A DNA stretch of 64,000 nucleotides from Marinomonas spartinae (GTDB lineage Bacteria > Pseudomonadota > Gammaproteobacteria > Pseudomonadales > Marinomonadaceae): NCBI RefSeq assembly GCF_900089775.1, contig NZ_FLOB01000010.1, forward strand, positions 1 through 64,000. The letters are read 5' to 3'. The translations under genes were made by a program, and so were the position numbers. Positions 1-9,044 of the stretch are shown one piece after another. The notes under the pieces are model-generated. The model did not search any database, was not told the origin of the DNA, and saw only the letters and a list, made by a program, of their open reading frames with translations. Numbering within the stretch: the first letter of the stretch is position 1; every line of letters starts with the position of its first letter.

Positions 1-306
1 AAGTTTGCTCACTCAAATTCTTACACTAACAATAACTTAATCGATTCATCATCTAAAACAACAAATCAACATAAAGCGAATTGACGTGTTTGACTCTCGT
101 AAGACTTCAATTTTTTTGATCGCTCAGCGCTCCACTCAGTAAACTAAGCAAAACCCTGTCGATCTTCTGAAGGTCTCAGCGAGCGCCCACACAAATTATC
201 TGATTATCTATTTTAAAGAGCGTCTGACTTAACTTTCTAACAAAGAGAACTCATTAGAAGCGAACAACATTTTCTTAATTACTTATGAAGCGTTGCTCAT
301 GTCAGT
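1..306 (-). promoter_or_regulatory. 16S rRNA operon leader with boxA (16S lies off the left edge)
   Basis: On the minus strand the boxA antitermination element CGCTCTTTAAA occurs at 212-222. About 20 bases further on comes TTGTGTGGGCGCTCG (180-194), which resembles the conserved stretch just upstream of 16S rRNA in Pseudomonas-type operons. No protein-coding frame is evident. About 180 bases of leader remain before the window ends, so the mature 16S rRNA should start just outside. No rRNA sequence is itself inside the window. Confidence 0.7.
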
Positions 307-342
307 GGGTGCGTATGATACATCCTAAAAAACTTATGGCAA
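307..342 (-). promoter_or_regulatory. Probable rRNA operon promoter
   Basis: Read on the minus strand, TTGCCA (337-342) and TATCAT (315-320) are separated by 16 bases and followed by ACGCACCC, a GC-richer discriminator of the kind found at growth-rate-regulated rrn promoters. The stretch upstream of the -35 is strongly A/T-rich (about 343-372, inside the 3' end of msrQ) and could act as an UP element. The boxA sequence about 90 bases downstream supports an rRNA operon. The promoter match itself is by eye. Confidence 0.6.
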
Positions 343-351
343 GTATTTTTT

Positions 352-957
352 CTAAGTTTTTTTTAAATACTTTTTCCATATCGGCAGAGTCGGTATTTTA
401 GAGACAAGGAGCGGCACTAAAAAAACAGAAAACCAAATAGCTAATGAAGTGTCATCCTTCACTTGCCACCATAAATGAGCAATAACAGCGATAGCTGAAA
501 GGTACATAAGGCGATGAATTGACCTCCATCTTCGACCTAACAGGCGCATCATTCTTTTTGTACTGGTTATTGCTAGGACTGCCATAATGACCAGTGCAAT
601 CATGCCAACATATATATAGGGCTTTTCAATCAGATCCGAGCTAATCCAAGTCCAACTTAGGCCAGCAAACAAAACCAGATAGATAACAAAATGAAGCAAT
701 CCATAAAAAAAAGCCGTTAAACCGATAAAGCGACGGTATCGATTAATAACACGGAGCGGCTTGATTTTACCAATCCAGGTCATAGACAAAACCGCCACAA
801 CATATACCGAAGCCCAAATACCACTCAGCCTCATCAACAACTTTCCTGGATCAGGAAAATATTGCCCCATTAATAATGACACAAACATCCAGACAAAGGG
901 CAAGCTGAACAATATGAGTACATAAGGCTTTTCTCTTCTATCCCAAAATGCCGCCAC
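352..957 (-). CDS. msrQ: MsrQ, haem-binding membrane subunit of the MsrPQ system
   Basis: A 201-residue integral membrane protein with about six hydrophobic helices and membrane-facing His residues, matching the YedZ/MsrQ family in length and pattern. MsrQ binds haem b in the inner membrane and passes electrons from the respiratory chain to periplasmic MsrP, which repairs methionine sulfoxide in exported proteins. The start is GTG, with AGAAGGAA about 10 bases upstream. Only one base separates it from the msrP stop codon, so the two are almost certainly one transcript and translationally coupled. Its 3' end overlaps the A/T-rich region of the rRNA promoter that fires in the same direction. 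Confidence 0.93.
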   Translation of the reverse strand: MAAFWDRREKPYVLILFSLPFVWMFVSLLMGQYFPDPGKLLMRLSGIWASVYVVAVLSMTWIGKIKPLRVINRYRRFIGLTAFFYGLLHFVIYLVLFAGLSWTWISSDLIEKPYIYVGMIALVIMAVLAITSTKRMMRLLGRRWRSIHRLMYLSAIAVIAHLWWQVKDDTSLAIWFSVFLVPLLVSKIPTLPIWKKYLKKT

Positions 958-958
958 G

Positions 959-1951
959 TTAGTAGTTCCTTCTTAAGTCCATTCCCTTGTACAGACTTGC
1001 TACTTCTTCCGCGTATCCATTGAACATTTTTGTGGGAATCACATTTGGGAATAACACCCCACCAGGTAATCGACGCTCTTGCTTTTGAGACCAGCGAGGG
1101 TGGTCTACATTTGGATTAACATTGGCATAAAAACCATATTCACTTGGAGCTAACATGTTCCATGTCGTCTGTGGCATTGTTTCAACAAAGCGAATTTTTA
1201 CAATGGATTTGATACTTTTAAACCCATATTTCCAAGGCAGCACCAAACGCACTGGAGCACCGTTCTGATTGGGTAAAATACTTCCGTACATACCAACGGT
1301 AAACATCGCCAATGGATTCATCGCTTCATCCATTCGTAGCCCTTCACGATATGGCCAATCCAATGACACACCACCTTGTTGCCCTAGCATTTCTTTAGGA
1401 TCATAAATGGTTTCAAAGGCAACGTATTTAGCCTTTGAAGTAGGTTTAAATCGCTTTAAAACATCGCCTAGAGAGACACCAACCCATGGAATAACCATCG
1501 ACCAAGCCTCAACACATCGGTGTCGGTAGATACGCTCTTCTAACGCGGATGCTTTAATAATATCGTCAAGGTTAAAGACACCTGTGTGCTCAGCCTCACC
1601 TTCCACCGTCATGGTCCAAGGACGTGTTGTAAAATGTGAGGAGTATTCTGATGGGTCACTTTTACCATAGCCAAATTCGTAAAAGTTATTATAAGTCGTT
1701 GCTACATCATAGGGCGCAACCTTCTCATTTTTACCAAAGGAGGTTTCTGTAATCCTCCCAAAAGCATCAGCCAACGCGGCAGGTGGCTTAAGCGGATTGC
1801 CACTTTGTAGTGCTGCAAAAACATTACTTGCCCCCAGCCCAAGCGCTATACCTCCAGACGCCCGCATAAATTGACGACGATTGAGATAGACTTGCAAGTC
1901 TGTCACTTCAGACTCTAAACAATCAGACGCTTTTTTATTTTTGATAATCAT
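959..1951 (-). CDS. msrP: MsrP, periplasmic protein-methionine-sulfoxide reductase catalytic subunit
   Basis: 330 residues. A twin-arginine signal lies at residues 24-45 (RRQFMRASGG), so the folded molybdoenzyme is exported by Tat. Cys146 in HRCVEAW fits the molybdenum-ligating cysteine of the sulfite-oxidase-fold family. MsrP reduces Met-SO in periplasmic proteins and takes electrons from MsrQ, encoded immediately downstream. It needs Mo-molybdopterin, for which moaA, moaB and moeA lie at 19074-21833. It is separated from pssA by a terminator, so it has its own promoter in about 1952-2013. The family assignment is firm. Which proteins it repairs cannot be seen. Confidence 0.95.
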   Translation of the reverse strand: MIIKNKKASDCLESEVTDLQVYLNRRQFMRASGGIALGLGASNVFAALQSGNPLKPPAALADAFGRITETSFGKNEKVAPYDVATTYNNFYEFGYGKSDPSEYSSHFTTRPWTMTVEGEAEHTGVFNLDDIIKASALEERIYRHRCVEAWSMVIPWVGVSLGDVLKRFKPTSKAKYVAFETIYDPKEMLGQQGGVSLDWPYREGLRMDEAMNPLAMFTVGMYGSILPNQNGAPVRLVLPWKYGFKSIKSIVKIRFVETMPQTTWNMLAPSEYGFYANVNPNVDHPRWSQKQERRLPGGVLFPNVIPTKMFNGYAEEVASLYKGMDLRRNY

Positions 1952-2013
1952 CTCGATACCCTCTCTTCAGTCAACTAGTAGACTGCTTATTGTTAGGATA
2001 GTTCCTCTACATC

Positions 2014-2053
2014 AAAAAAAGGCCCTCTTACATTATTGTAAGAGAGCCTTGTT
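2014..2053 (-). terminator. Rho-independent terminator after pssA
   Basis: On the minus strand a 12-base stem with tetraloop-sized loop (GGCTCTCTTACA / TGTAAGAGGGCC, one G-T pair) is followed by a run of seven T. It lies about 20 bases past the pssA stop and closes the hemL-pssA transcript before msrP. Confidence 0.9.
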
Positions 2054-2072
2054 CTTGATTTTAAGTATCAAA

Positions 2073-2885
2073 TTAACGAAATTTTGCCGATACCCTGCCC
2101 ATCAGACCCCACACCCCATACAGACAGAACAAGCCCATTAATACAATAGCAGGTTCCAATGCCGCGATAACGAAAGCCAATACCGCGATAAGCAGCACAA
2201 CAAATGGTACTCGTCCCTTAACATCAAGGTCTTTAAAACTACGATATTTGACATTACTCACCATGAGTAAACCGACGATAGGAACAAGCAATGCCATGAT
2301 TTCTGCTAGGCTCGCGCCCGCTATTCCAGAATCGTTTGCCGCCCAGATGACACCCGCTACAATGGCTGCGGCGGCTGGGCTAGGTAGCCCTGTAAAATAG
2401 CGTTTATCTTCCAAACCAATCATGGTATTGAATCGTGCCAGACGCAGTGCCGCTCCGACCGCATAAATAAAGGCAGCGATCCACCCAACTTTTCCCAAAG
2501 GTGCTAGCGCCCAAGTAAAGGCGACCAGTGCTGGTGCCAATCCAAAAGACACCATGTCTGCAAGAGAATCATATTGAGCACCGAAGGCGCTCTGAGTTCG
2601 TGTCATGCGGGCTACCCTGCCATCTAGACCGTCAAATACCATCGAAATAAAGATGGCGACAGCTGCGTGAGTAAAATTCCCATTCATCCCAGCGATAATA
2701 GAATAGAAACCAGAAAAAAGTGCTGCTGTTGTAAACAAATTTGGTAACAAATACACCCCTTTATGAGGCTGTTTCAACTCAACACTGTCTTCACTACTCT
2801 CCATTTCGTCTGGTGAATCATGCAATGAACGCTTTTCTGTTTCTTCTACCGACATTTCAAATACCTTTTCGAGAGGTTTCTTCAT
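2073..2885 (-). CDS. pssA: CDP-diacylglycerol-serine O-phosphatidyltransferase
   Basis: 270 residues. It joins CDP-diacylglycerol and L-serine to make phosphatidylserine, the precursor of phosphatidylethanolamine, in the inner membrane. The CDP-alcohol phosphatidyltransferase signature is complete: D88-G89, A92-R93, G102, D106 and D110 have the family spacing. An acidic, Ser-rich N-terminal tail (residues 1-42) precedes the first helix, which begins at YLLPNLFTTA. This is the integral-membrane type of Pss, not the E. coli phospholipase-D-like type. Its ATG overlaps the hemL stop by one base (TAATG), indicating translational coupling with hemL. A terminator follows. Pairing with a tetrapyrrole gene is not the usual ilvC-linked context of pssA. 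Confidence 0.93.
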   Translation of the reverse strand: MKKPLEKVFEMSVEETEKRSLHDSPDEMESSEDSVELKQPHKGVYLLPNLFTTAALFSGFYSIIAGMNGNFTHAAVAIFISMVFDGLDGRVARMTRTQSAFGAQYDSLADMVSFGLAPALVAFTWALAPLGKVGWIAAFIYAVGAALRLARFNTMIGLEDKRYFTGLPSPAAAAIVAGVIWAANDSGIAGASLAEIMALLVPIVGLLMVSNVKYRSFKDLDVKGRVPFVVLLIAVLAFVIAALEPAIVLMGLFCLYGVWGLMGRVSAKFR

Positions 2886-4168
2886 TAAATCAACTTAGCA
2901 AAAGAACGTTTAGCCGCTTCGATTGTATAATCAATATCTTCATTTGTGTGGGCCTGAGAGATAAAACCTGCTTCAAACGCAGCCGGAGCAAAGTACACCC
3001 CTTCTTCCAACATATAATGGAAGAACTGTTTAAACCGCTCAGTATTACACTGCTGAACTTCAGCAAAACTTGTCACTTTATCTGCTTCAGTGAAGAAAAA
3101 GCCAAACATGCCACCTTCGTTCACGACGCAAAAAGGCACACCTTGCTCATCAGCCACCCGCTTTAAGCCGGTCACTAATCTATGTGCTTTTTCCTCTAAC
3201 TGTGCATGAAAACCCGGCTCGCTAATTTTGTTTAGTACCGTCAACCCCGCCACCATAGCAACAGGATTTCCCGACAAAGTACCCGCTTGGTACACTGGCC
3301 CCAGAGGCGAAATATGCTCCATGATGGCTCGTTTACCACCAAACGCACCAACTGGCATGCCAGCACCAATAACTTTACCTAACGTTGTCAAATCAGGGAC
3401 AATATCAAAGCGCTCTTGAGCCCCACCTAACGCGACACGAAAGCCTGTCATCACCTCATCAAAAATCAATACGGCCCCAGACTCATCACACACTTGACGT
3501 AATGTTTCTAAGAACCCCTCAACAGGAGGGACACAGTTCATATTACCTGCTACTGGCTCCACGATAACACACGCAATTTGATCGCCAATATCAGCAAAAC
3601 ACTCTTTAACTTCCTGGCTATCATTGTATTGCAAGGTGACGGTATGCTGAGCAAGATCTGCTGGTACTCCTGGCGAATTCGGCACACCAAGAGTCAATGC
3701 ACCTGACCCCGCTTTCACTAACAACGAGTCAGAGTGACCATGATAGCACCCCTCGAATTTCACAATTTTATCTCGCCCGGTGTAGCCACGAGCCAAGCGG
3801 ATTGCACTCATGGTGGCCTCTGTCCCCGAGTTCACCATACGAACCATATCCATGGAAGGCACAAGCTCACAGACTTTTTCTGCCATGGTGATTTCCACTT
3901 CGGTAGGGGCTCCAAAACTCAAACCTTCTTCAATTTGCTCACGAACGGCCGACAAAACATCTGGATGAGAATGCCCCAAAATCATTGGTCCCCAAGAACC
4001 AACATAGTCGATATAGCGCTTTTTATCTTCATCATACAGATAAGCACCCTGCCCTTTTTGAAAAAACAAAGGCGTTCCACCAACACCATTAAAAGCTCGC
4101 ACTGGTGAATTAACACCACCAGGAATACGATGTTGGGCTCGTGCGTATAAATCTTCTGAACGGCTCAT
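2885..4168 (-). CDS. hemL: Glutamate-1-semialdehyde 2,1-aminomutase
   Basis: 427 residues, the normal family length. This PLP enzyme converts glutamate-1-semialdehyde to 5-aminolevulinate, the committed precursor of haem and other tetrapyrroles (C5 pathway). Lys265 in [10 protein letters not shown] is the Schiff-base lysine, and FDEVMTGFR carries the PLP-binding Asp. The start ATG has AGAGGAA about 3-8 bases upstream. The stop overlaps the pssA start. hemJ, another tetrapyrrole-pathway gene, lies just upstream in the same orientation (65-base gap), so hemJ-hemL-pssA may be co-transcribed. Confidence 0.97.
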   Translation of the reverse strand: MSRSEDLYARAQHRIPGGVNSPVRAFNGVGGTPLFFQKGQGAYLYDEDKKRYIDYVGSWGPMILGHSHPDVLSAVREQIEEGLSFGAPTEVEITMAEKVCELVPSMDMVRMVNSGTEATMSAIRLARGYTGRDKIVKFEGCYHGHSDSLLVKAGSGALTLGVPNSPGVPADLAQHTVTLQYNDSQEVKECFADIGDQIACVIVEPVAGNMNCVPPVEGFLETLRQVCDESGAVLIFDEVMTGFRVALGGAQERFDIVPDLTTLGKVIGAGMPVGAFGGKRAIMEHISPLGPVYQAGTLSGNPVAMVAGLTVLNKISEPGFHAQLEEKAHRLVTGLKRVADEQGVPFCVVNEGGMFGFFFTEADKVTSFAEVQQCNTERFKQFFHYMLEEGVYFAPAAFEAGFISQAHTNEDIDYTIEAAKRSFAKLI

Positions 4169-4233
4169 AATTCCTCTAACTTCTCAATTAAAATACTGTA
4201 ATAAGTTGGTGCAAAGTCACGCGTCAACTTAAA

Positions 4234-4656
4234 TTAAAATGGTTTAACAACTACCAATATAACGATGGCAATCAACAAAATAACGGGCAGCTCGTTAAAC
4301 CAACGATAAAAGACGTGGCTTCGAGTATTACGGTCTTCTGCAAATTTTTTCAGCAACCGACCACAAGCATGATGGTAACCTAACAATACCAACACTAACG
4401 CAAGCTTGGCATGAAACCAACCAGCATGCATATAGTAAGAGGGATTGTAAGATACCAGCCACACACCAAACACAATGGTCGCAATCGCTGATGGTGTCAT
4501 GATACCTCGATATAACTTGCGTTCCATTATTTTGAAGCGAGCAATACTTTCAGCATCTGTACTGTTTGCGTGATAGACAAATAAACGGGGTAGATAAAAC
4601 AGTGCTGCAAACCAGCACACCAAAGAAATAATATGAAACGCTTTAACCCACAACAT
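4234..4656 (-). CDS. hemJ: HemJ-type protoporphyrinogen IX oxidase
   Basis: 140 residues from the ATG at 4656, chosen because AAGGA lies about 12 bases upstream and the HemJ family starts at this point. A longer frame to 4707 would run into the upstream channel gene. Four hydrophobic helices are visible, with the family's N-terminal His (VKAFHII) and WFHAKLAL, which supplies the conserved Trp and Lys. HemJ oxidises protoporphyrinogen IX to protoporphyrin IX late in haem synthesis. The gene starts one base after the stop of the ClC gene. Relation to CopD-like proteins is the only alternative, and size and motifs favour HemJ. Confidence 0.88.
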   Translation of the reverse strand: MLWVKAFHIISLVCWFAALFYLPRLFVYHANSTDAESIARFKIMERKLYRGIMTPSAIATIVFGVWLVSYNPSYYMHAGWFHAKLALVLVLLGYHHACGRLLKKFAEDRNTRSHVFYRWFNELPVILLIAIVILVVVKPF

Positions 4657-4657
4657 C

Positions 4658-6334
4658 CTAACGATCCTTAAATAAAAACTGATCCATCGCCCGACGGGAA
4701 ATGACACTTACCTGCTGGGATTTAGAAAATACCACCAAGACATCAGACGCTTGTGTTTGATGAAACCAATCCGCAACAGAGGCTAACGAGTCGGGATCCT
4801 CAAGTTTGTCGATAGAGGTAGACTCAACCGCTTCAAAAAGGTTCATCAGTATATGATCGCCTTCGGCAACAAGCCAAGGCTGAGGCCCCTGATTCAATGC
4901 TTCAAGAGCTTCCACCATATGAGCGCGTCTGGCAATACGCCAATTATCATCCACTCTAAAAGCTGCGAAGTCTAGGGTACTTGCCCCTAAATCTTTTACT
5001 TCTTCTGGGGATGCATAAGCAGGTAACACAACCACCTCCTCTGATACCGGCTGAACACTGTGCAGCATGAGATGGTGTTTAAACGGATTTAATGTATGGG
5101 ACAAGCCTGCAAAATGCAGTCGCGATACAAACACTGACTCTTCTTGAAAGATCAGCCTCATGATCAAGCAAGCTAATACAATGACGAATAGAGCAGGCAC
5201 AATGGCCTCAGAAGAGTGCGTCATTTCCACCACGGTAATTAATGCTGTTAAGGGGGCTTGGAAACAAGCGGCCATCATGCCTGCCATACCCAATAAGGCA
5301 AACAGGGCCAACTCATGATGAATCCCCATCCCAGCGCCAAAAACAGAGGCCACCTGAACTCCCGCAACGCCCCCAATAATTAACGTCGGTCCAATCATGC
5401 CACCAGGAATGCCTAACCCAATGGTAAAAGAAGTAAGCAGCGTTTTCGCCACTAAAAAGACCAGCAAGGAATACATCAAGGTTTCACCTGATAAAGCCTT
5501 AACCAAGGGATCATATCCCCCACCCAAAATTTCAGGTAAGTAATAAGCAGCCAAGGACGTGACCATCGCCACAAGAGAAAATCGCGTCCAAATGGGTAAG
5601 CGACTTAAAGGCCATAGTATTTTTTGCACCCTATTAAAGAGCAAGGCTAAAACAACGATGGAGAGTACCAACGTTAAACATGCCAGTAAGAGATCTAGAT
5701 TTAGTAAGGTGGCAGAAAAATCACTGACCCGAAAAACACTTAACGCCCCCAAAAAATATTGACTAACCAGCATCCCCACCACAGAGGAAAGTAAAACAGG
5801 CAACACATATTGCACTCGGTATTCTAAAAAAATAACTTCAAAGGCAAATAAAACGCCCCCTAACGGGGTCTGAAACGACGCGGCTATTGCGCCAGACACA
5901 CCGCAAGCCAATAGGGTTTCAACACCAAATTGGGGTAAACGGTTCCGTTGAGCTAACAAACTACCAAAGGTTGCGCCTATATGAACGGCAGGACCTTCTT
6001 TACCTATTGATAACCCCCCCGCCAAAGCAATGGCGACGGAGAAAAATTGTACGATACCATTCACCACGGGCAATACCCCTTGGTGATAATTCAAACGTTC
6101 AATGACATAAGGAATGCCCAGCTTATGATATTTAGCAGGCAGCCAAATGAAAAATACGACCAATACAAAACAGGAAATGATTGGCAATAAAGCTCTCTGC
6201 CAATCAGGCATTGCCGCAAAACCATCTTCACCACCAAACATAAAATGTTCAGCAGGCCACTGAACAAGCCAATAAAGCAGCACCATTAGTAGGCCACTCA
6301 AAATGCCGCACACAGCCCCCAACCAAGACAACAA
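4658..6334 (-). CDS. ClC-family chloride channel / Cl-:H+ antiporter, start uncertain
   Basis: 558 residues from a TTG at 6334. ClC signatures in order: KLGIPYVIERL (the GSGIP region), GKEGPAVHIG (GREGP region), and GIPGGMIGP (GxFxP region). The final ~130 residues are soluble and look like a CBS pair. The reading frame continues upstream without stop to about 6424 and encodes family-like residues (KSNEDLLLL). No good start lies in that frame. An ATG at 6371 with an ideal ribosome site (AAAGGA) is out of frame by one base: removing one A from the run of five at 6360-6364 would join it in frame. The TTG start would still retain the first membrane helix. Transport activity is inferred from the family. 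Confidence 0.88.
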   Translation of the reverse strand: MLSWLGAVCGILSGLLMVLLYWLVQWPAEHFMFGGEDGFAAMPDWQRALLPIISCFVLVVFFIWLPAKYHKLGIPYVIERLNYHQGVLPVVNGIVQFFSVAIALAGGLSIGKEGPAVHIGATFGSLLAQRNRLPQFGVETLLACGVSGAIAASFQTPLGGVLFAFEVIFLEYRVQYVLPVLLSSVVGMLVSQYFLGALSVFRVSDFSATLLNLDLLLACLTLVLSIVVLALLFNRVQKILWPLSRLPIWTRFSLVAMVTSLAAYYLPEILGGGYDPLVKALSGETLMYSLLVFLVAKTLLTSFTIGLGIPGGMIGPTLIIGGVAGVQVASVFGAGMGIHHELALFALLGMAGMMAACFQAPLTALITVVEMTHSSEAIVPALFVIVLACLIMRLIFQEESVFVSRLHFAGLSHTLNPFKHHLMLHSVQPVSEEVVVLPAYASPEEVKDLGASTLDFAAFRVDDNWRIARRAHMVEALEALNQGPQPWLVAEGDHILMNLFEAVESTSIDKLEDPDSLASVADWFHQTQASDVLVVFSKSQQVSVISRRAMDQFLFKDR

Positions 6335-6462
6335 AAGTAAATCTTCGTTGCTCTTAATGTTTTTGAACCATTTATCCTTTAGATTTAACGGAGTCAGAGC
6401 ACTACCTCTCTTAGGAAGATATTAAAAACGACAAACAAACGCATTTTATAAGGTGTCCAGTT

Positions 6463-6894
6463 CTAATAACGATCTAATCGTCTTGCCAGACACATATGTG
6501 TCACCACTTTATGAATATTCGGCCAAGAATCAATATCACTACGAATATCATGTAGACGACTCATGGTCGGCGCTTCTACTAATAAAATAAGATCCACATC
6601 ACCACTAATAGAATGCGCTAACTTTATTTCGGGTATCCTATCAATATACGGCTGAATAAGCTGACATGATAGAGGACGAAAAGTCAGTGCTAAATAAGCA
6701 GTAACAGCTTGAACAGAGTCTGCTTTAATATGTGCATGATACCCTGTAATCATGCCATTCTCTTCTAAACGCCTAATTCGATCTGCAACCGCCGAACGAG
6801 ACAAATTAATTTGTTTACTTAATTCAGTAACAGAACGCCTTGCATCATCGACTAACAGGGCAATTAACTTTTGATCATATTTATCTAATTGCAT
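6463..6894 (-). CDS. Lrp/AsnC-family transcriptional regulator
   Basis: 143 residues: an N-terminal helix-turn-helix (residues 5-60, with LSRSAVADRIRRLEENG as the recognition region) and a C-terminal RAM domain (about 65-140) that normally binds an amino acid and drives oligomerisation. The gene is divergent from a YjeH-like amino-acid permease, and the 180-base gap probably holds the shared operator. Control of that permease is inferred from this layout. The effector is not known. Confidence 0.88.
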   Translation of the reverse strand: MQLDKYDQKLIALLVDDARRSVTELSKQINLSRSAVADRIRRLEENGMITGYHAHIKADSVQAVTAYLALTFRPLSCQLIQPYIDRIPEIKLAHSISGDVDLILLVEAPTMSRLHDIRSDIDSWPNIHKVVTHMCLARRLDRY

Positions 6895-7074
6895 GTATTA
6901 CAACTCTTTTATGTGTTCAACACTAATAGTGGCAATCTTTCCAAAACCATCAATATGAGCGTCATTCCGTGAAAATGACGGGATATGCCCTCTGTTTGCT
7001 AGATCCACTCTCACACGCATTCGCCTATGATGCTCTTATGCGCTCGTGCTCACCTTGATTATCAGGATAAACTC

Positions 7075-8349
7075 ATGAAATATCAGAAAACCTTAGGGCC
7101 GATTCAAGGCATGGCAATGACCGTCACGACGTTTGTTGGAACAGGACTCATGCTATTGCCTGCTTTATCAGTGACCAAGGCAGGTGCTTTTTCCTTCTAT
7201 GCTTGGCTAATAACCGCATTCATCTCCCTTCCCATTGCCTTTGTCTTTGCATTTCTCGGTAGCCGATTCCCCTCCGCTGGAGGCGCATCGCATTATATTG
7301 GTAAACAGTTTGGAGAAACAGTAGAGCGTGCCGTAGGGTGGCTATTTCTCAGTATTTTATTAGTCGGTCCAACCGTGGCGATCAAAATTGCAGCGGCGTA
7401 TCTTGCCGTGGCACTCAACCTAGACGAACGCTACATTTTTGCACTGAGTATTGCGACCTTACTTATTATGACACTGTATGCCTTGGCTGGGGCTGAAAAC
7501 TCATCTAAAGCACAAGTATACATTGTCATCTTGTTAATTCTCTGCGTTATCACCCTCGCTTGGAAAGGCAACTTAAGCGCTGCCACCACTTCTATAGAGA
7601 CACCTCGCGATTGGCTAAGCTGGAAAACAACGCTCTTGTCCATTGGCACCATCTTTTGGTGTTTTCTTGGCTTAGAAGTCATGGCTCACTTAGGCGCGGA
7701 ATTTAAAAACCCCGCGCGGGATTTTCCGATTGCTCTATTTGGTGGTATGACCATTGTAGTGCTCCTATACCTCATCGTCGTATTATTAGTCAGCTATCAT
7801 CATACCTATGGTGACGACCTCACTAATAGCCAATCGCTCGCCTTGTTAGTTGGCCATCTATTTGGTGAAAACACTAAACGCCTCTTTGCTGGCGTAGCCT
7901 TTATCATCGCCTTTACCAATGTTGGTATGTATCTGATCGGATTTGCTCGAATGGTTCAAACTTTGGCAGCAAAAGGAGCTCTTCCATCAACCTTTGCGCC
8001 CTTATCGAAAAAAGGCTCCCCCACCCGCGCGGTCATCCTTGTTAGCTTGGTAAGCTTACTTTCCTTGCTTACCTTTCATTATAGCGATGGTGCTATGAGT
8101 ATGTTAATAGAGATGACCAATGGTGCATTTATTTTGATTTATGGCCTGACCTCAATCACAGGATTACACCTATTAAAAGGCAAATACCGACTCTTTGCCG
8201 TCTTGGCTTGCGGCTCGAGTCTATTAGTCGCCTCCTTCATGGGGACGAACCTGCTCTTTGCGCTCAGTGCCTTCTTACTCGCCATACTGTTTGAGCACTA
8301 TAAAGAAAGAAAAAGACGCATTCATGCTCCAAAAATTCATGTACAATAG
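7075..8349 (+). CDS. YjeH-like APC-family amino-acid permease
   Basis: 424 residues from the ATG at 7075, chosen because AGGA lies 8 bases upstream and the protein then begins MKYQKTLGPIQG, the family's usual first segment. About 12 membrane helices. FVGTGLMLLPAL carries the broken-helix glycines of the APC fold. The tract RFPSAGGASHYIG and the segment EFKNPARDFP match the YjeH group, whose E. coli member exports methionine and branched-chain amino acids. The divergent Lrp/AsnC gene is its likely regulator. Substrate and direction are inferred from the family. Confidence 0.85.
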   Translation: MKYQKTLGPIQGMAMTVTTFVGTGLMLLPALSVTKAGAFSFYAWLITAFISLPIAFVFAFLGSRFPSAGGASHYIGKQFGETVERAVGWLFLSILLVGPTVAIKIAAAYLAVALNLDERYIFALSIATLLIMTLYALAGAENSSKAQVYIVILLILCVITLAWKGNLSAATTSIETPRDWLSWKTTLLSIGTIFWCFLGLEVMAHLGAEFKNPARDFPIALFGGMTIVVLLYLIVVLLVSYHHTYGDDLTNSQSLALLVGHLFGENTKRLFAGVAFIIAFTNVGMYLIGFARMVQTLAAKGALPSTFAPLSKKGSPTRAVILVSLVSLLSLLTFHYSDGAMSMLIEMTNGAFILIYGLTSITGLHLLKGKYRLFAVLACGSSLLVASFMGTNLLFALSAFLLAILFEHYKERKRRIHAPKIHVQ

Positions 8350-8414
8350 CTTCCATTAAGCAGAACATTTACCAGACATGTCTAATGACATGACGCTATT
8401 AGCAGGAGAGTAAT

Positions 8415-8927
8415 ATGCCACTATTAGACAGTTTCCGCGTAGACCATACACGTATGCATGCCCCAGCCGTTCGAGTTGCAAAATCCATGTCGACACCAAA
8501 AGGCGACGATATTACCGTCTTCGACTTACGTTTTTGTGTACCAAACGAAGAAATTCTTTCTGAAAAAGGCATTCATACACTAGAGCATTTGTTTGCTGGC
8601 TTCATGCGCGAACACCTAAATAGCGATAGTGTTGAAATCATCGATATTTCACCTATGGGTTGCCGAACAGGCTTCTACATGAGCCTTATTGGTACTCCCT
8701 CTGAAAACGCTGTCGCTAACGCTTGGAAAGCCGCCATGGAAGACGTATTGCAGGTGAAAGCCAAAGCCGATATTCCAGAGCTAAATGAATATCAGTGTGG
8801 TACTTACGAAATGCATTCTTTAGAAGAAGCGCAAGACATTGCGAGGAAAATTCTAGACCGTGATGTAAAAGTAAACAGCAACGAAGAGCTGTATCTTAGC
8901 GAAGACTTCTTAAAAGAACACAGCTAA
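8415..8927 (+). CDS. luxS: S-ribosylhomocysteine lyase
   Basis: 170 residues, standard LuxS length. It splits S-ribosylhomocysteine to homocysteine and 4,5-dihydroxy-2,3-pentanedione, the precursor of autoinducer-2, in the activated methyl cycle. The metal site HTLEH (His54, Glu57, His58), the catalytic Cys83 in MGCRTGFY and the third ligand Cys in [11 protein letters not shown] are all present. ATG is preceded by GGAGAG. A terminator follows, so it is probably monocistronic. Whether AI-2 is a signal here or only a by-product cannot be told from this window. Confidence 0.97.
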   Translation: MPLLDSFRVDHTRMHAPAVRVAKSMSTPKGDDITVFDLRFCVPNEEILSEKGIHTLEHLFAGFMREHLNSDSVEIIDISPMGCRTGFYMSLIGTPSENAVANAWKAAMEDVLQVKAKADIPELNEYQCGTYEMHSLEEAQDIARKILDRDVKVNSNEELYLSEDFLKEHS

Positions 8928-8949
8928 GACCTGTTGCTATGCACAAATT

Positions 8950-8975
8950 AAAGGCGGCTCCATGTCGCCTTTTTT
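8950..8975 (+). terminator. Rho-independent terminator after luxS
   Basis: AAAGGCGGC, a short loop, then GTCGCCTTTTTT gives a GC-rich stem with a T run, starting 22 bases past the luxS stop. Confidence 0.85.
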
Positions 8976-9044
8976 AGATCGAAAAATCTAGGGGATTTTA
9001 AATCAGCATTCAACTGATTTATTTTCTTTCCATTTAAAGAAGCA

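Noticed and set aside
2741-4108. Long plus-strand open frames opposite hemL and pssA (up to about 140 codons)
   Set aside because: They lie wholly antisense to clear housekeeping genes, lack ribosome sites and show no recognisable domain.
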